Below, piece after piece: positions 1 to 11,459 of a DNA stretch of 64,000 nt. Source of the DNA: Hetaerina americana. Lineage: Eukaryota; Arthropoda; Insecta; Odonata; Calopterygidae. The notes below the pieces were generated by a model. That model saw nothing but the letters and a program-made list of their open reading frames with translations, ran no database searches and was not told where the DNA came from. The translations under genes were made by a program, and so were the position numbers. The DNA lies in assembly GCA_022747635.1 (NCBI GenBank), contig JAKTNV010000005.1, forward strand, positions 41,162,738-41,226,737. Reading direction: 5' to 3'. The stretch's first letter is position 1; each line of letters begins with the position of its first letter.

Positions 1-430
1 TCACTTACCAAACAGACCTTCGGGTTGATTACTGTGTTTATGGTTTTTTAATTTTTATAACATGTGTGGTATGCATGCATTTTTATAATGTGTATAATCC
101 CGGTAAAGGCGAATGATTTTTACCCTTTGAAGTTTCTGCTGTTTTATTGTATTTACAAGTAAAAGGATGGTGTCCTAACTCCCACCTTCTCACGTTCTTG
201 CGGTTACTTTCTCGGTATTGTGTAGGTGTGGATGAATGTAGTGGACCTGCCACCCCATTTGCCTCTGTTCCTGCATCCACTTTTTAGAGTCTATTGCTTC
301 TTCCTCTCTTGACATGCCTTAGCATTCCAGACCTCCTTCTTCCTTGCATAGATCTAATAAAGTTATATTGATTCAGGAAGTGGATAGGGCAGCGCTGTAT
401 TTCGCCTAACGGACCAAAGATGAAGAAACT
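1..430. other. AT-rich flank without a gene
   Basis: No coding signal is visible in this stretch. It holds only the short SINE scrap at 96-133. The minus strand carries a donor-like hexamer (gtaagt) at positions 8-3, but its upstream context is weak, so it is not called as an exon edge. Confidence 0.5.
96..133 (+). repeat. SINE family 1, short fragment
   Basis: About 38 bases match the junction of the tRNA-like head and body of the SINE at 53127-53311. The shared parts are the end of the B-box region (aatcccgg) followed by the body start (gcgaatgatttttac). The A box and most of the body are missing, so this is a truncated or eroded copy. The same body start occurs at 43987 and 53212. Confidence 0.6.
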
Positions 431-502
431 CTCAATATCCTTTTCGGATGCTCGGCATGGGAATAGAGAGGAGATGGAGAGGGGATGGAGAGGGCCACTC
501 AC

Positions 503-737
503 CTGAGTCGCTTCCGTCTCGGTCCTCCTCAATGTGCGGTCCCAATTCCGAACACGCGCTGGGTAATTTTCTCCCCGACGACGGAATTCGCCGCTTCGCA
601 CGTAACGCGGTTAGATCCCCACGATCCGGTTCGCGAATCAGTTGCACGGATCGCCGTGGATTCCGTGCCGCTCCCCGTCCCCTCGACATCCCTGCCTCTC
701 TCCTTCGCACGTCTCTTCTCTCTCGCTCCGCTCTCAT
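503..737 (-). CDS. Candidate first coding exon of a minus-strand gene
   Basis: The minus strand is open from an ATG at 737 (second in-frame ATG at 689) to a consensus 5' splice site, cag|gtgagt, with the exon ending at 503 and the intron starting at 502. The encoded peptide is arginine-, serine- and glutamate-rich. It begins MRAERERRDVRR and ends in an acidic DRDGSDS segment before the splice. I recognise no domain. The DNA is clearly CpG-rich compared with its AT-rich surroundings, as expected for a promoter-proximal first exon. Any following exon would lie to the left, outside the window. The opposite strand is also partly open (448-783), so base composition alone could explain the frame. 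The strong donor is the main support. The segment could equally be 5' UTR or a non-coding first exon. Confidence 0.25.
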
Positions 738-1000
738 AAGCCACGTCGCGAGCCCGTTGTCAGCTCCGCACACGCTTTGGTGATGTCATGATGCCCGCAC
801 GGGTTGCTAAACTGGGTTTGACGAGGGTTTGTGTGTATTTGTGTGCGTAGGAGGCGGAGGAGGATGTGAGTCGGGGTGTGTGTGTGTGGGAATGAAGAGA
901 GGGGAATCGCGGTCGCACGCTGTCGCTTCTGTCGATGGTGTACGCGCGTCGGAGATGAGAACGTAAACCACCTCCTCCGGCCTTCTTGAATTTTTCCGTT
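738..1000 (-). promoter_or_regulatory. CpG-rich promoter-like region
   Basis: GC- and CpG-rich sequence follows the candidate exon on its upstream side. It includes a TG-rich stretch with short gt repeats near 878-890 and GGAGG-rich motifs around 850. No clear TATA box or initiator was found. A promoter role is inferred only from composition and from the neighbouring strong splice donor. Confidence 0.25.
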
Positions 1001-1039
1001 GGAAGGGAAGCGTTCACGGACACCAAAGATTTAGTCGTG

Positions 1040-2599
1040 ATCAAGTTAGCGCGTGCTGAAGAGCATTCATTTAATCCTGCTCTGAGTCATGTAAGGTGGC
1101 ATCCTTCGAAAATTGCGGGTAATTGTTATTTTACAAATGTCCACCCTTATTTTCACGCTGATTTTTTACAATACAAAATGGTAATACAATCTCTGCTTAG
1201 CCTCTTCTATGCGTATTAAATTGAAGCTATTAATTTAAATTAATTTTATACTTATAATTATTTATTTACACTCATAATAATTTATTTATAATATAAATTA
1301 ATTGAGATGCCATAAATTCATGGCATCTCAATTAATTCAAATTCATTCAATGGGGGCACGTTTCGAGAGCAATTCAGCTGAAGTTAAATTTAAATTATGC
1401 CAGTGTTCTGTACGTTAAAATGAAAAAGTATATTGAAACGCACATTATTCCACACGTGTAGGATTATAATTTTCTCTCATTAATACTGTAGAGGTGAAGT
1501 CTGGCTGTTGGTACCTGAATCTTTTTATATGGTTATTCGGAAGATTTATCAAACTTAACTTAGTAACTATTGTAAAATTTTACAATAAATGGTTAATTTG
1601 ATGAATTTTCATTAATTTTACGCAAAAATCAATATTTTATCCTTCTTGATTAATGATTTAATTTAATATGGCTACGTAATATAAGCAATCATACACGTAT
1701 AATCTCTCTTGTCGCGGTATTTTTTTATCATATTTGCCACAAATAGTGCTTTAGAATAAAGAAGTATTGACCAATAAAATTTAAAACTTATTTAAATTTC
1801 CCTTGAGGAAAAGTCAATGAAACTCGTTTGAATCAAAGAACTTTTTTTAAATGTACTCAATTTTTAGTGTTTTAAAATATTTGATTTGCACCTGTGACGT
1901 TTTATTTTTTCTCCATAAGAGTAGGCAGAGCCTTATCTTTTTCAAAATTTTCATTCTGCGAAGTTTATGACAAACAATAGGAGAAGTGGAGAAGATAAAG
2001 TCAACATTACTCTCGCATCCGAGATGGTATTCTTTGGGGACTCTACCGCTACTGAAGCGCGAAAATTTCATTTCGAAGGGGATACGGAAAATTCCACTGC
2101 AAAAGCAGAGGGAAATAAATTGAATCCGAATTACGCTTGGAAAACTCAAACTTCTGCGGTTAACCGCCGATGCGATTGACCTCATTGCAGGTTAAATTAA
2201 TTCTCTGGTTCCCTCCCGTTTCAATCCAAATCCGATGCACTATTATTGCACACTGTCGGTGAAACGTGAATTAGGAAGCTGAGGGGACTGAGCGCGGGGC
2301 AAATGTATACCAGCACTCGAGCGTTTGTTCTAAAATCGTAAAATCAATAGGTATTCATTTGTGAGATACGTGAGCTCAGAACAGTTGTGGGGCAAAGAAC
2401 CATCTTGTGATCGTTCTTCTTATGTATCATATCTTCAAGGTGTTTTGTCTGCTTGAATTTACGCAGACCCAATGGCATACGTGATTTTGCATGTCTTGCT
2501 GTAGAACTCTGCTAGAGGCCACCGGGCCGAGATAAAAAGTAAGTATATTTAGTGGTCGTGGTCCTCTTTGGACATCTTTTACAGTACGATAGTACTATC
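1040..2599. other. AT-rich desert
   Basis: No gene is recognised here. The only notable structure is the hairpin at 1296-1337. A short two-strand open region near 1967-2185 has no domain and no flanking splice logic. Confidence 0.5.
1296..1337. repeat. Perfect 18-bp inverted repeat (hairpin)
   Basis: Arms at 1296-1313 and 1320-1337 are perfect reverse complements (aattaattgagatgccat in the left arm) around a 6-base spacer. It is far longer than expected by chance. It has no downstream T-run that would suggest a terminator. It may be a foldback remnant or part of a small transposon. Confidence 0.8.
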
Positions 2600-2600
2600 A

Positions 2601-2628
2601 ACTAATTCCTGGTGATGTACAGGTAAGT
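2601..2628 (+). promoter_or_regulatory. Weak fused acceptor-donor (possible recursive splice site)
   Basis: A branch-point-like actaat at 2601 is followed by an acceptor acag ending at 2622 and directly by a full donor gtaagt at 2623-2628. The tract between branch point and acceptor is not pyrimidine-rich, so this is a weaker version of the site at 7306/7307. Confidence 0.2.
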
Positions 2629-3610
2629 AGTGTGTTTCCTCTTACTTGTCCCTTGTAAAAATCTTCTAATTGTTCCTTTGCACAGTAGTGACGTCCTTTG
2701 GAAGTTCGTTTTTTAACTTTTGGTTAATTTAAATTAATTATAATAAATAAATCTATCGTTATTTGAAGATACGAACGTATTCTTAATGGCGTGTTCATGA
2801 AGGTCACTCGAACGCTTTTTCGCTTGAGCAATTGTTACTGTTTTTACTTCTTCCCGAAGATCTAAAACGTAGTCTTTATCCAAACAGTCATCCAAAATGT
2901 CTTGATTATAGGGATAGTCTTATAGCTCTCTATAGTCGTCTCTAGAATAATGTTAACCCGAAACGAAAGGCGCGTTAATCTAAAAGCCTATGGGAAATTA
3001 AAATTAAAATTATCTCCTCACATTGTAAAGAGATTATTTCAATATCTAAATAGATGTTACCTTAACTTTTGTCCATGATTTTGGTTGTTAGGAAACATCA
3101 GCGACAGGAAAATTTTCCCATAAGGTACGTACAATATTATCTAGTGTGACTAACTCTTGTTAGAGAGTTGGATTGTAATTACTGAAGAGCGTCAAAAATT
3201 AAAGAAATCTAATTATAAAATAAGTCAGTCTAAGATGAAGATCTTAAGTTCTGACTGTATTGTTGTAAATGAAGGATTTTGATTTTAAATTTATTTTGAA
3301 GTTTACTAACGCTTCTTGATATATTTAGATTTTGGATATCATTTTTAGTTTCAGAAGGTCTCTGGTTTCCGGATATTAAATCAGTTGCGTTGTCCTCCAT
3401 CGAATAACTTATTTCATCGCAAAAAAATTACTGACGCATCGTAAAACACGCCACCCTACAGTACACGCCGCTCCATTACATTCATTTCTCATCTCTAAGG
3501 GTCTGCTTTTATCTGATACATATGCGCACTGTTTCCATGATTTATGTTCACTTGCCACCTTTCCTCGAATTCGAACAGCTCTCATCAAAGGAACAATATT
3601 TCTATAAGGT

Positions 3611-3668
3611 ACCTTGACGATGACAGTCTACTGTCGGAACCACTTAACCTAATAAAATGTGTGGAAAA
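3611..3668 (+). repeat. Dispersed repeat, copy A (non-LTR or Penelope-like tail)
   Basis: This segment aligns with 63751-63812 in the same orientation. Shared parts are the gatgacagtc core, a cc-containing middle and an end of the form ataaaat(g/a)tgtgg. The core forms a hairpin: gacag at 3622-3626, a 4-base loop, ctgtc at 3631-3635. Tails of this type, with a gatgatg motif and a small stem next to a gaaaccgg-like motif, are familiar to me as dispersed arthropod repeats, but I cannot name the element from sequence alone. Confidence 0.5.
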
Positions 3669-4250
3669 TGAATAAGAATTAATTACCTCTTATTATAAAA
3701 TAGAGCGGTACCGCGACCTTAAGCTTTTTCTTTTAACTTTATTGAACATTACTCATTCATTAATTACACCAAAGCGCTGTCACATCAAAATTACGACGTC
3801 GGATGGACGGTATCGGATATAAAATCGCACATAGCATTCATATGACATCAGAGCGTTCATTTTGTGCATGAATTTTCACAAACAATTTTTCTTTACGCAA
3901 TGTTTTACGATTTGTTGATTTTTTCGCCGCATCCTTTGCTTCTTTTGGAACGCAACAATATGCAGCGATGATGTTAGGGATAATTTCGATGTTCCTCAAT
4001 GTCAATTTGCATATTGATTTCTTATTCCTTGCCTATGCAGAAATTTATTTATTTGGAGATTCGAGTTCATCCTTATTGAAATACACCTAATTAATACCTT
4101 ATTTAAATTGCATGCGTAAGCTCCTTGAATGGGTACGTAGCGTAAGCACCGCATATGGCAACTAATAACTTTGAATCTAACTCGTCATCTTTCCCTTGAA
4201 TATCTCATCTCGTTCTTACTGAGACCAGGGCCCTGAAAAGTCTATGGAGT
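3669..4250. other. AT-rich stretch, nothing recognised
   Basis: There are no coding signals, repeats or clear regulatory motifs that I can support. Confidence 0.5.
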
Positions 4251-4620
4251 ACACGCGTTTTGGCCTCTTCCCCCCTCCCCTCCTCTGGGCGTGTCTTCGA
4301 TGATCGCGGAGCGAGGAGAAGGGGCCTGCCCTCGAGGCCGCCCGGGTCGTGACTCTCCCTGCGAGAGGGTCAAGGACGCTTGTCGAGCATTCCATTTATT
4401 TTTTCGCCAGAGCCGAGTTGAAGCTCGGCGGATGAAAAAGGACTACTAAAAAAATGTGTACCGGCGAATAGTTTCTGAAGTGCATCGTGACTCTCCTTGG
4501 CCTTCCCTACCCTCGGATCGGTGCATTCCTGTGCGGCGAGGGGTGAGGTTGGGAGAGGGGAGAATGAACTCCCTCCCCCCACTTTCAACTTGTTCTTCGC
4601 TTTTGCCATGTGTCAGCCAT
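4251..4620. other. GC-rich block
   Basis: This is a local GC- and CpG-rich island, with gaggccgcccgggtcg around 4335 and purine-rich g runs near 4540-4565, inside AT-rich DNA. Frames of 79-98 codons are open on both strands, which reflects composition. It could be regulatory. No core promoter element is evident. Confidence 0.3.
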
Positions 4621-7048
4621 GTGCGGCATGACTTTCATAGTTCCAGTCCGATGTCGCTGCCCGTCGAATCCTCACACGTGAGAATTTTTGCATGTGAGCT
4701 CTGGGGAAAAAACATAACCATAGGGTCTGCGGAGAAATATTTTTTCATATAACTTTATGGTTAACCATTTATTTTGCCATCGTAGAATAATTTTATTTTC
4801 TTTTTAATATCGAAAAACAGTAATAAACGCATCAATGAAGTTTATTTTAGTTCATTCTGGGTTAAAACCCCCTAATTTGAATTATCATTACTCTACTCAT
4901 ATCAGGTAGATGAACATTTTTCTAAATTTTTATTGCTCTCTACCCAATATTTATGATATTACAAAAATGCTAGTCAAAGACAGAACCTATTTTAAATGTA
5001 TTTTTCAGTTTATTTTCGGACTTTCAATTCCGATGACTTAGCCGTCAAATTAGTGACTAGAGCGTAGTGTGTTCTATACTCTGTAAGTACTCCTAAGGCC
5101 AGAGCTCGGCTTCCATCCAAGATATGTATTACCATAATCAATATTTGTTTTGTTTGAGGTTTTCTAAAAAGGTTTCCAGCCCGACGGACTATATTGAAGC
5201 GTATGAAAGTATGGGCCGGAAATTGGTATTATTTTGAAGTATTTTAAAATTACTCAAAATGCATTTTGCTGATGCATTCATTGTGTGACTCTTTCGGCAG
5301 GTAGACTTGAACTCATTGCTAAGTTTTTACTTCACTCGTGAGTTAACCTCGCAGTAGGAAGGCCGAAAATTAATAAATTATGTAACTAACTTTTGGGCGT
5401 AGGGATTACAATGGGAAGAAAATATTGACTCGCAACCTCGGAAGCTGGCGGGAAGTTAAACATATCTGTCTTCTTAGCGACAGTTCAGCTTTTCAAACTT
5501 CTTTCGCGGAAAAGCGATGCGTCTTCCATCCAAGATTTAAGGTTCTTTAAAACTCATCCCGCCCCTATCCAAATGCGCTGCCTCTCTTTCCTTGCCTGCT
5601 TCCTCTCTGGAATTCCCTCAGCACACCCATGCCTCCATCCCTTTATTTCGGCGCTCCCCTCACCAACCCCGATTCCATTTACTTGTCACTCAAAACTGTA
5701 TCAATTTTCTGTACAGGGGACGCGAAATCACTGCGAGCATATCTATCATTTCCCGTCCTTGTGTAACCGTGTGTCGCAGCGTCTTCATTACATGCGCGAA
5801 TCCATGTTTTTACGTTAATATAGATATTTTAAGGAGGTTTGCGTTCAAGCTTAGGGTTTCAGCTCGGCTCAGATAAAAATGAAAAATCCTCGTCACCAGT
5901 CAGAGTTGAGATATTTTCATATGGCGTTATTTTAAAAAGCACAATCGGGTTAGATACTACTGGCTTGTGCTGTCGAGATGATGGGGTGAAAAGCGATGCT
6001 CGGATGTGGAAGAGTAACGCCTCGTTGAGTGGATACAAATCAACCAGCATGTAAAAATATAGAAATACTACTGCTATATGTTCCTCGCCATTTGGAAACT
6101 TGAGTAATTTTTTCACCCGTGAGTATATACGCAGGTATCATATGAAACTCTCTCTATACCTGTTTGCAAATGCGGGCCAAAGGCTGAAGGAAGGAATAAT
6201 GAGGACTTCGAGTGTAAACTTTCCTCTTAAAATGAAGAGAATTGGAAGGATTTAATAACTCTAGTCAACTTTGGATATTTATAGGAAATCCTGTATTTCA
6301 ATATTTTGTAAAATTAGACACATTTTGAAATTTTACAGAATCGATACATTTGATTCATATTATTGATTAGTTATTCATTTATGATCAAAAGTGTCATCTA
6401 TTCCGTTAAATTTAAAATTACTTTCAATGCTTCTATGAATAGGGATTTCTGGAATAGAAATATACCTCCCAAAAGTTCTTAGCTCTTATCTACCTTACAT
6501 GTTGTTATGGGAAAAATTGCTGTAAATCTGTGGAGTTAAATTATTTTCAATTAATCTATTGAATTAAAAACTTCAATTTGGTTTGCAATCCTGATATAAA
6601 TAATTTCTCCCCACACTCCGTATAATATCTTTTTAAGTTAAATAGCCCGTTAGATTAAAGCAGTTTAACTTAAGTTCCTTAAATAAGGAAATTCAAATAC
6701 TTGTGATGTTATAAATAAAAAGTTCTCTGGTTCATGAAATTTGCATATGTTAGTACCTTTTTTCTTTTCTGCTTTTGGATGTTTTTTTATTATTATATGA
6801 TCTATATGAGCCTAAAATTCGTGAACCCTGTTAATGACGTTGAATACGGAAACCCGAGGTATGTATTTAGTAATTTATGTGGAATATACGTATAGTTGTG
6901 TTCTAATAATTGCCTCATCAGGGAATTGTTCCAACTTGCATGTCCCACGGTTCACGAAAATTCTTTATTACTCAAAAGAAGCCAATTCTAAGTTGTATAT
7001 AAATGTTTCTCGTTGCGTATTCAATTAAACTGTATCGCACCTATGTCA
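4621..7048. other. AT-rich desert
   Basis: No gene is recognised. A short pyrimidine-rich patch at 5560-5690 leaves small open frames. The remainder is low-complexity AT-rich sequence. Confidence 0.5.
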
Positions 7049-7056
7049 TGTATATG

Positions 7057-7152
<96 letters not shown>
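7049..7152. repeat. (TA)n microsatellite
   Basis: The run is uninterrupted TA from about 7069 to 7151, roughly 40 units. It is preceded by an imperfect lead-in containing tg and ca variants. The repeating Tyr-Ile frames across it on both strands are artefacts. Confidence 0.95.
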
Positions 7153-7153
<1 letters not shown>

Positions 7154-7281
7154 TTGTGACATTCAAATACTCTGATAACTATAAATGACACGAAGTTATT
7201 TGTTGTCACAGTGCATGATTATGAAAATTTACGCATTCTTTTCTAATCTTAAAGTTTAGCATGCACTAAGGATATACTGAA

Positions 7282-7312
7282 CTAATTTTATTTTATTTCT
7301 TTTCAGGTAAGT
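7282..7312 (+). promoter_or_regulatory. Candidate recursive splice site (ratchet point)
   Basis: A branch-point-like ctaat at 7282 is followed by a T-rich tract and an acceptor (tttcttttcag, ending 7306). It is joined without any exon to a perfect donor, gtaagt at 7307-7312. This zero-length-exon arrangement is the known architecture of recursive splice sites in long insect introns. If real, a plus-strand gene spans this position with exons on both sides outside the recognisable sequence. It could also be a chance match or an unannotated exon edge. Confidence 0.4.
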
Positions 7313-8221
7313 GCGAAAACATGTACTGATGGACTTTAATGGCATGGTGTTGATAGTAAGTCTTGAATTTGTACTAAATTGTTCAATTTTCATTTGGAAA
7401 AAATAACAAATTGTTATAAAGATGACATTTTACTTTTTTATAAAAATAATTGCTTGTTTAGATGATGGTTGAGCGGAAAATCCGATCGTTAGAAAGCAAG
7501 GCGGCAGAAATGTTGCTGGGACAAAAATTGTCCGGGTTCTATCCCTTAACGAGGGATACCAATGAGAAGATAATTGACGCTGATAATGCCTGTTATTTTT
7601 CTCGCAGCCTGGGTAGAGCGAAAATGATGTTTTCGAACTTAAGCCGGTGCTGCCTCAACCGCTTTATAACTATCCCCCGATGCCGCCTTGTGTGGCTTGT
7701 AGCCCTCGGAGAAAGTCTTTAAGATGGAAAGGTTTTTTTCTTCTTTTTTGATCCGAGTAGCTACTTTTATATCCTCTCCTCTTTTGAGAACATCGCGTCT
7801 TAATCTATCTCGCCCCCTTGCTAACAGCTCAGTCGTGGATTATGCTGGGCGTGAGCGCTACTTAAACTTCCGGTTTTACCTTATTTCTCCTTAATCCTCC
7901 CTATTAACATTGTATAAAAGTTTCCCTTATCTTAATCGCAAGAGTTCCCTTGATGAAATCGAATGATTTGTGTTTGTAGTGCGTTGGAATAAATGATAGC
8001 TTTTAGTTTCCCTATGGATTTCATTTTATAAAAATTGGGCGATTCTATCTTTTTCCCATCGTGGTAAATGACATTTTTTTTAAGCAACCTTAAAAACGGT
8101 AACACTTTTGAATAAATTTCATCATATGTGCTACTTGATTTATTTTTATTTAGGTTTAAGTGCATTTTACGTATCATATCTATCAGAAGTACCGCGGCGA
8201 GAAGGGTTGATACCAAGCGGT
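7313..8221. other. Non-coding stretch with one unsupported open frame
   Basis: A plus-strand frame at 7462-7722 (86 codons, ATG right after an acceptor-like tttag) has mixed composition, but no recognisable domain and no donor at its end. Nothing else is supported here. Confidence 0.4.
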
Positions 8222-8545
8222 GACTACATACAGTCGTTAGGAGTCGTCGTTTTCCGTCTCACTCTGCTGATAAAGCAGATTAAGCTGGCTATTAGTCTTG
8301 GAATGGGCTGAGTGAAGGCATTTTTGCTGGAAAGGGCGTTCCGACTGTATGGAAAATTCCAGGGAAGTACCCGAAGAAGGATACTGCAAAGTAGTATCAC
8401 TGAAGTGAGGATATTTTGTGCTACAGCTAAAGGAGTATGCTGGCTGAACAAAAAGGAATTACAGAGGGTGGACTCATCGAAGTAAAACATATTGAACTAG
8501 ACGGTAAGGAGAGAGGGAATGGGGAGATCGTACAAAATGGTGGAA
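8222..8545 (+). pseudogene. Decayed LINE reverse-transcriptase C-terminal segment
   Basis: One plus-strand frame, broken by stops at 8309 and 8483, carries in order the hallmarks of the region after the catalytic part of non-LTR reverse transcriptases. These are an SLG...IKQIKLAI segment (compare YLG...EI..RI..A in intact elements), then KAFLLERAFRLYGKF, then RRRILQSSITEV, then GVCWLNKKELQRVDS (compare the YG.ETW.L....+RL.. motif). The two halves stay in the same frame across the first stop, which supports decay of one coding sequence. No catalytic YADD motif, endonuclease or intact end is visible, so this is a dead fragment of what would normally be a protein of many hundred residues. The exact clade (RTE, Jockey or L2-like) cannot be given. 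Confidence 0.4.
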
Positions 8546-11459
8546 AGAATTCGGAAATATCGGAGGATTTCATTTAGATAAACAAAAATCCTCGAGAAGG
8601 GGATTAGAGCCTAGTGAGATTTGCTATGATTACGGAAATGGGAAGTTGCTGACCATCCGGATAAGGTGGTTTACTCTATGGAATTCATAAATGTGGCTTT
8701 GGAAGCATCAGCGGAAAAATACAGAAGACTTCGCGTATTTATTGTTAATGACATATATATGATTTGCATATTTTGCTAATCGTGTTGGGTGACATAGTAT
8801 TACAAGAATAATGATGGTGTCGTTTTGTGGCTCACTTGACTGCAGTCATTTGTTAATGATGAAAGTTCACCTCAATACGTTAACCAAAGTCAACGAAGGG
8901 TCTTAGCTCAACTTAGTATCAGACCAAGGAAAAACCGTTTGCAATGACTAGTTCCACGACAGTTCGTTACGCAAATTCGGTAAGCGTAAAAACCTAAGGA
9001 AATGAACAGACGCATATCTGCATAGGCAAGTGAATCGAGTCAGTCTATGGTTGATTGCCAACTTCCTTTCAAACATTCGCATGTTTCGTCCCTGTACTAA
9101 GGAGATAAGGGGTGGATTATTTCATACCGAAGAGAACTATGCAGAAGAGAGAGCATCTGAAAATTCGGGCCGTTTTAAAAATAATGGCGCAATAGTGTGA
9201 CACGTACAAAGGGGATATCCAACATTGAAAGAGATAATGGTAATCAATGGCAATCATCCCAGCGAAATTTTGTTAAGAAATTCCTATTCGACTAGGGAAC
9301 CTTGAGATCCTCACGATTAGTATTTTCATGAGCCGAAATTAAGAGAGGTGAGTAGTTTCTTTTCGAGTCCTTGAAGGTGCTGCAGCATAATGTGGGTTTT
9401 TATGGTTACCTGTGATTATTTTTTTGTCGAAAGTTTCAAGGGAATGCTTTACTCAGCTACGTTCGAGGTTAGCGGTGGGGTTAACGATGATGTCATAGTA
9501 CGTGCAGTTTGAAAAGAAATTTATGCGTGTCTTGATAAAACGAGGTTTGCCCACATCCCGCCGGAGGAAAATATTCGAGTTCATTATCGTGCGCTTGAAC
9601 ATCCCAACGCAATGAAAGATTTAGGTAGACAGTTTGGAACTTATTAAATTGTAAATTGATAAGAGTTTATAGTTGATTGGTTACCATCCCTTTTTGGTGT
9701 AGCTAGAGTCATTCGTTTAACAATTCTTACACCTGAAAAAAAATCTTTTAACTGTATCTACTTCGTTGTTTACTTCCACCTTGGAATATATTATATTTTT
9801 AGTGGTCATTTAGGCATCCAAATTAGCATTACTAACTGCGAATTTACGATTGAAAAGACACATGCCCTTTTAATTTAACCGTTTATCGTTTCATTGTCAA
9901 ATTTAATTGAAAAAAATAGAGTGCGCTGATATAGATTCACTGTTATTCATTGACTGTTGACCCAAGGGAAAAAAGGTGTCTAGTTTTAATAAATGCGTCT
10001 AATTTACCAGTTGCATATGCATTCATTTACAGTGGTGTAGTTCGTAATTAATAATCTTGCGGTAAAGGTTATGTATCGCATTGAAATTTTTTCGAGAGTG
10101 TCATCCGTCAGTAATGAATAGCTCTGTATGAGTATCTAATTAGCGTGTTTCAAAGCGAGAGCCTTTTCCTTATGTTCGGCGAAACAGCCGGGCAAAACAG
10201 CTCTAACGACTGCCTTCCTGATTGAGTCCTTCGTCAATGTGCGACGAGTGTCTATCGATTCAAGCTTCGAAAAGCAAATTCACCGAATTATTTCAAGCCC
10301 ACTTATTCTTCTGCAGCATGGCCTTCGGAATTTTTTAAGCTGTTAGAAAATCTTTCAAATTAAAGTTTTTCGTTTAGTGAAGTAGTTAATAACAAATTCA
10401 GAAAGATGAAGATCATGGTATGCATTGAAAGCAAGTATCTAATTAATAAATGTAATAGATGACAATATAAATGGTATAAATAACAGATACGAGAGCAGTG
10501 AGGAGCCAAAAGAAAATGAATAAGCTATGATAAGAAAGTGCAGATTTAGTTCACTTGGGAAGGGCCGATTGAGTCGTACAGGTACCGGGTACGTTTGAAT
10601 TAAACTCGTTGGTATCGAATGAAGTAAGTTCTACGAATTATTGACAAAATTAATCTTACCGAGGATAATACCTTCATATTGTTTGGTCGTGTCTAGGAAA
10701 TTCCCATACCATTCGATTGAGTTATCTTTTGCTTAAATGTAAAATTTTATGAAATGCTACAAAGAATAACTTTCATATTTTTTCGTGTGAATGGGAGTAT
10801 TGAAGTAGAGGCGGTGCCTCATCGATTTACTTTAGAGATGAGTACAGTAACAGGATCATTTTAAAGTGGAAAAAAGTGATTTTTTATTATCACTTTGAGC
10901 AAGTTCGTTACCATCTATTAGTTATTCACTTTGCAACTGATCACTCAAAAAATAGTATTTTTCGATGAAATCAATAGTCTCTTTAGCAGAGTGAAATATG
11001 TTGAAACAATTTTTTTCTGACCTTGCTTATCTCGGGAAATAGGTATTTCTTACCGAAATAATGTTGGCCTGATGTTAAGGCTACAGTAGTATTTTGAAAT
11101 TGCCTTATTTTAAGTACCTCGGAAAATTAGCCCGCCAGAGAATGTTCCCTTCGTAGGAGAACATAACTTAGTAACGTCGCCATTGCATTTGCTCTCAAAT
11201 CTCTCGGCAGGCACTACGAACTCGCATGCTTATGTCATCTTCCCACAACTCACTCGACCGATCAAAGATTGTTCGCGCCGGCCTCTCCTATTTAATAACA
11301 GCCTTCGCCCACATCTGTCGGCCCGGGCTCCCGCATTTGGTAAATGTTAAAGACGTACGTACGTACGTGTGCCTTGTAAAGCACGGTTACGCTCTGCACG
11401 CGAGGGCACTTAATGGACGTAACATCTTTCCCCTGGTATTATGATTCGAGTACAGGATA
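8546..11459. other. AT-rich desert
   Basis: No gene, RNA or repeat could be supported over this stretch. A short cgta run (cgtacgtacgtacgtg) occurs at about 11354. Small frames near 11226-11598 run into the purine-rich block that follows. Confidence 0.5.

Noticed and set aside
3611..3668. Hammerhead ribozyme in the dispersed repeat
   Set aside because: The gatga...stem...gaa layout is reminiscent, but the conserved ctgatga and gaaa core positions are not intact in either copy, and the stem pairs through bases that should stay unpaired.
7003..7209. Tyr-Ile repeat proteins
   Set aside because: They are translations of the (TA)n microsatellite and not genes. The same holds at 55179-55471.
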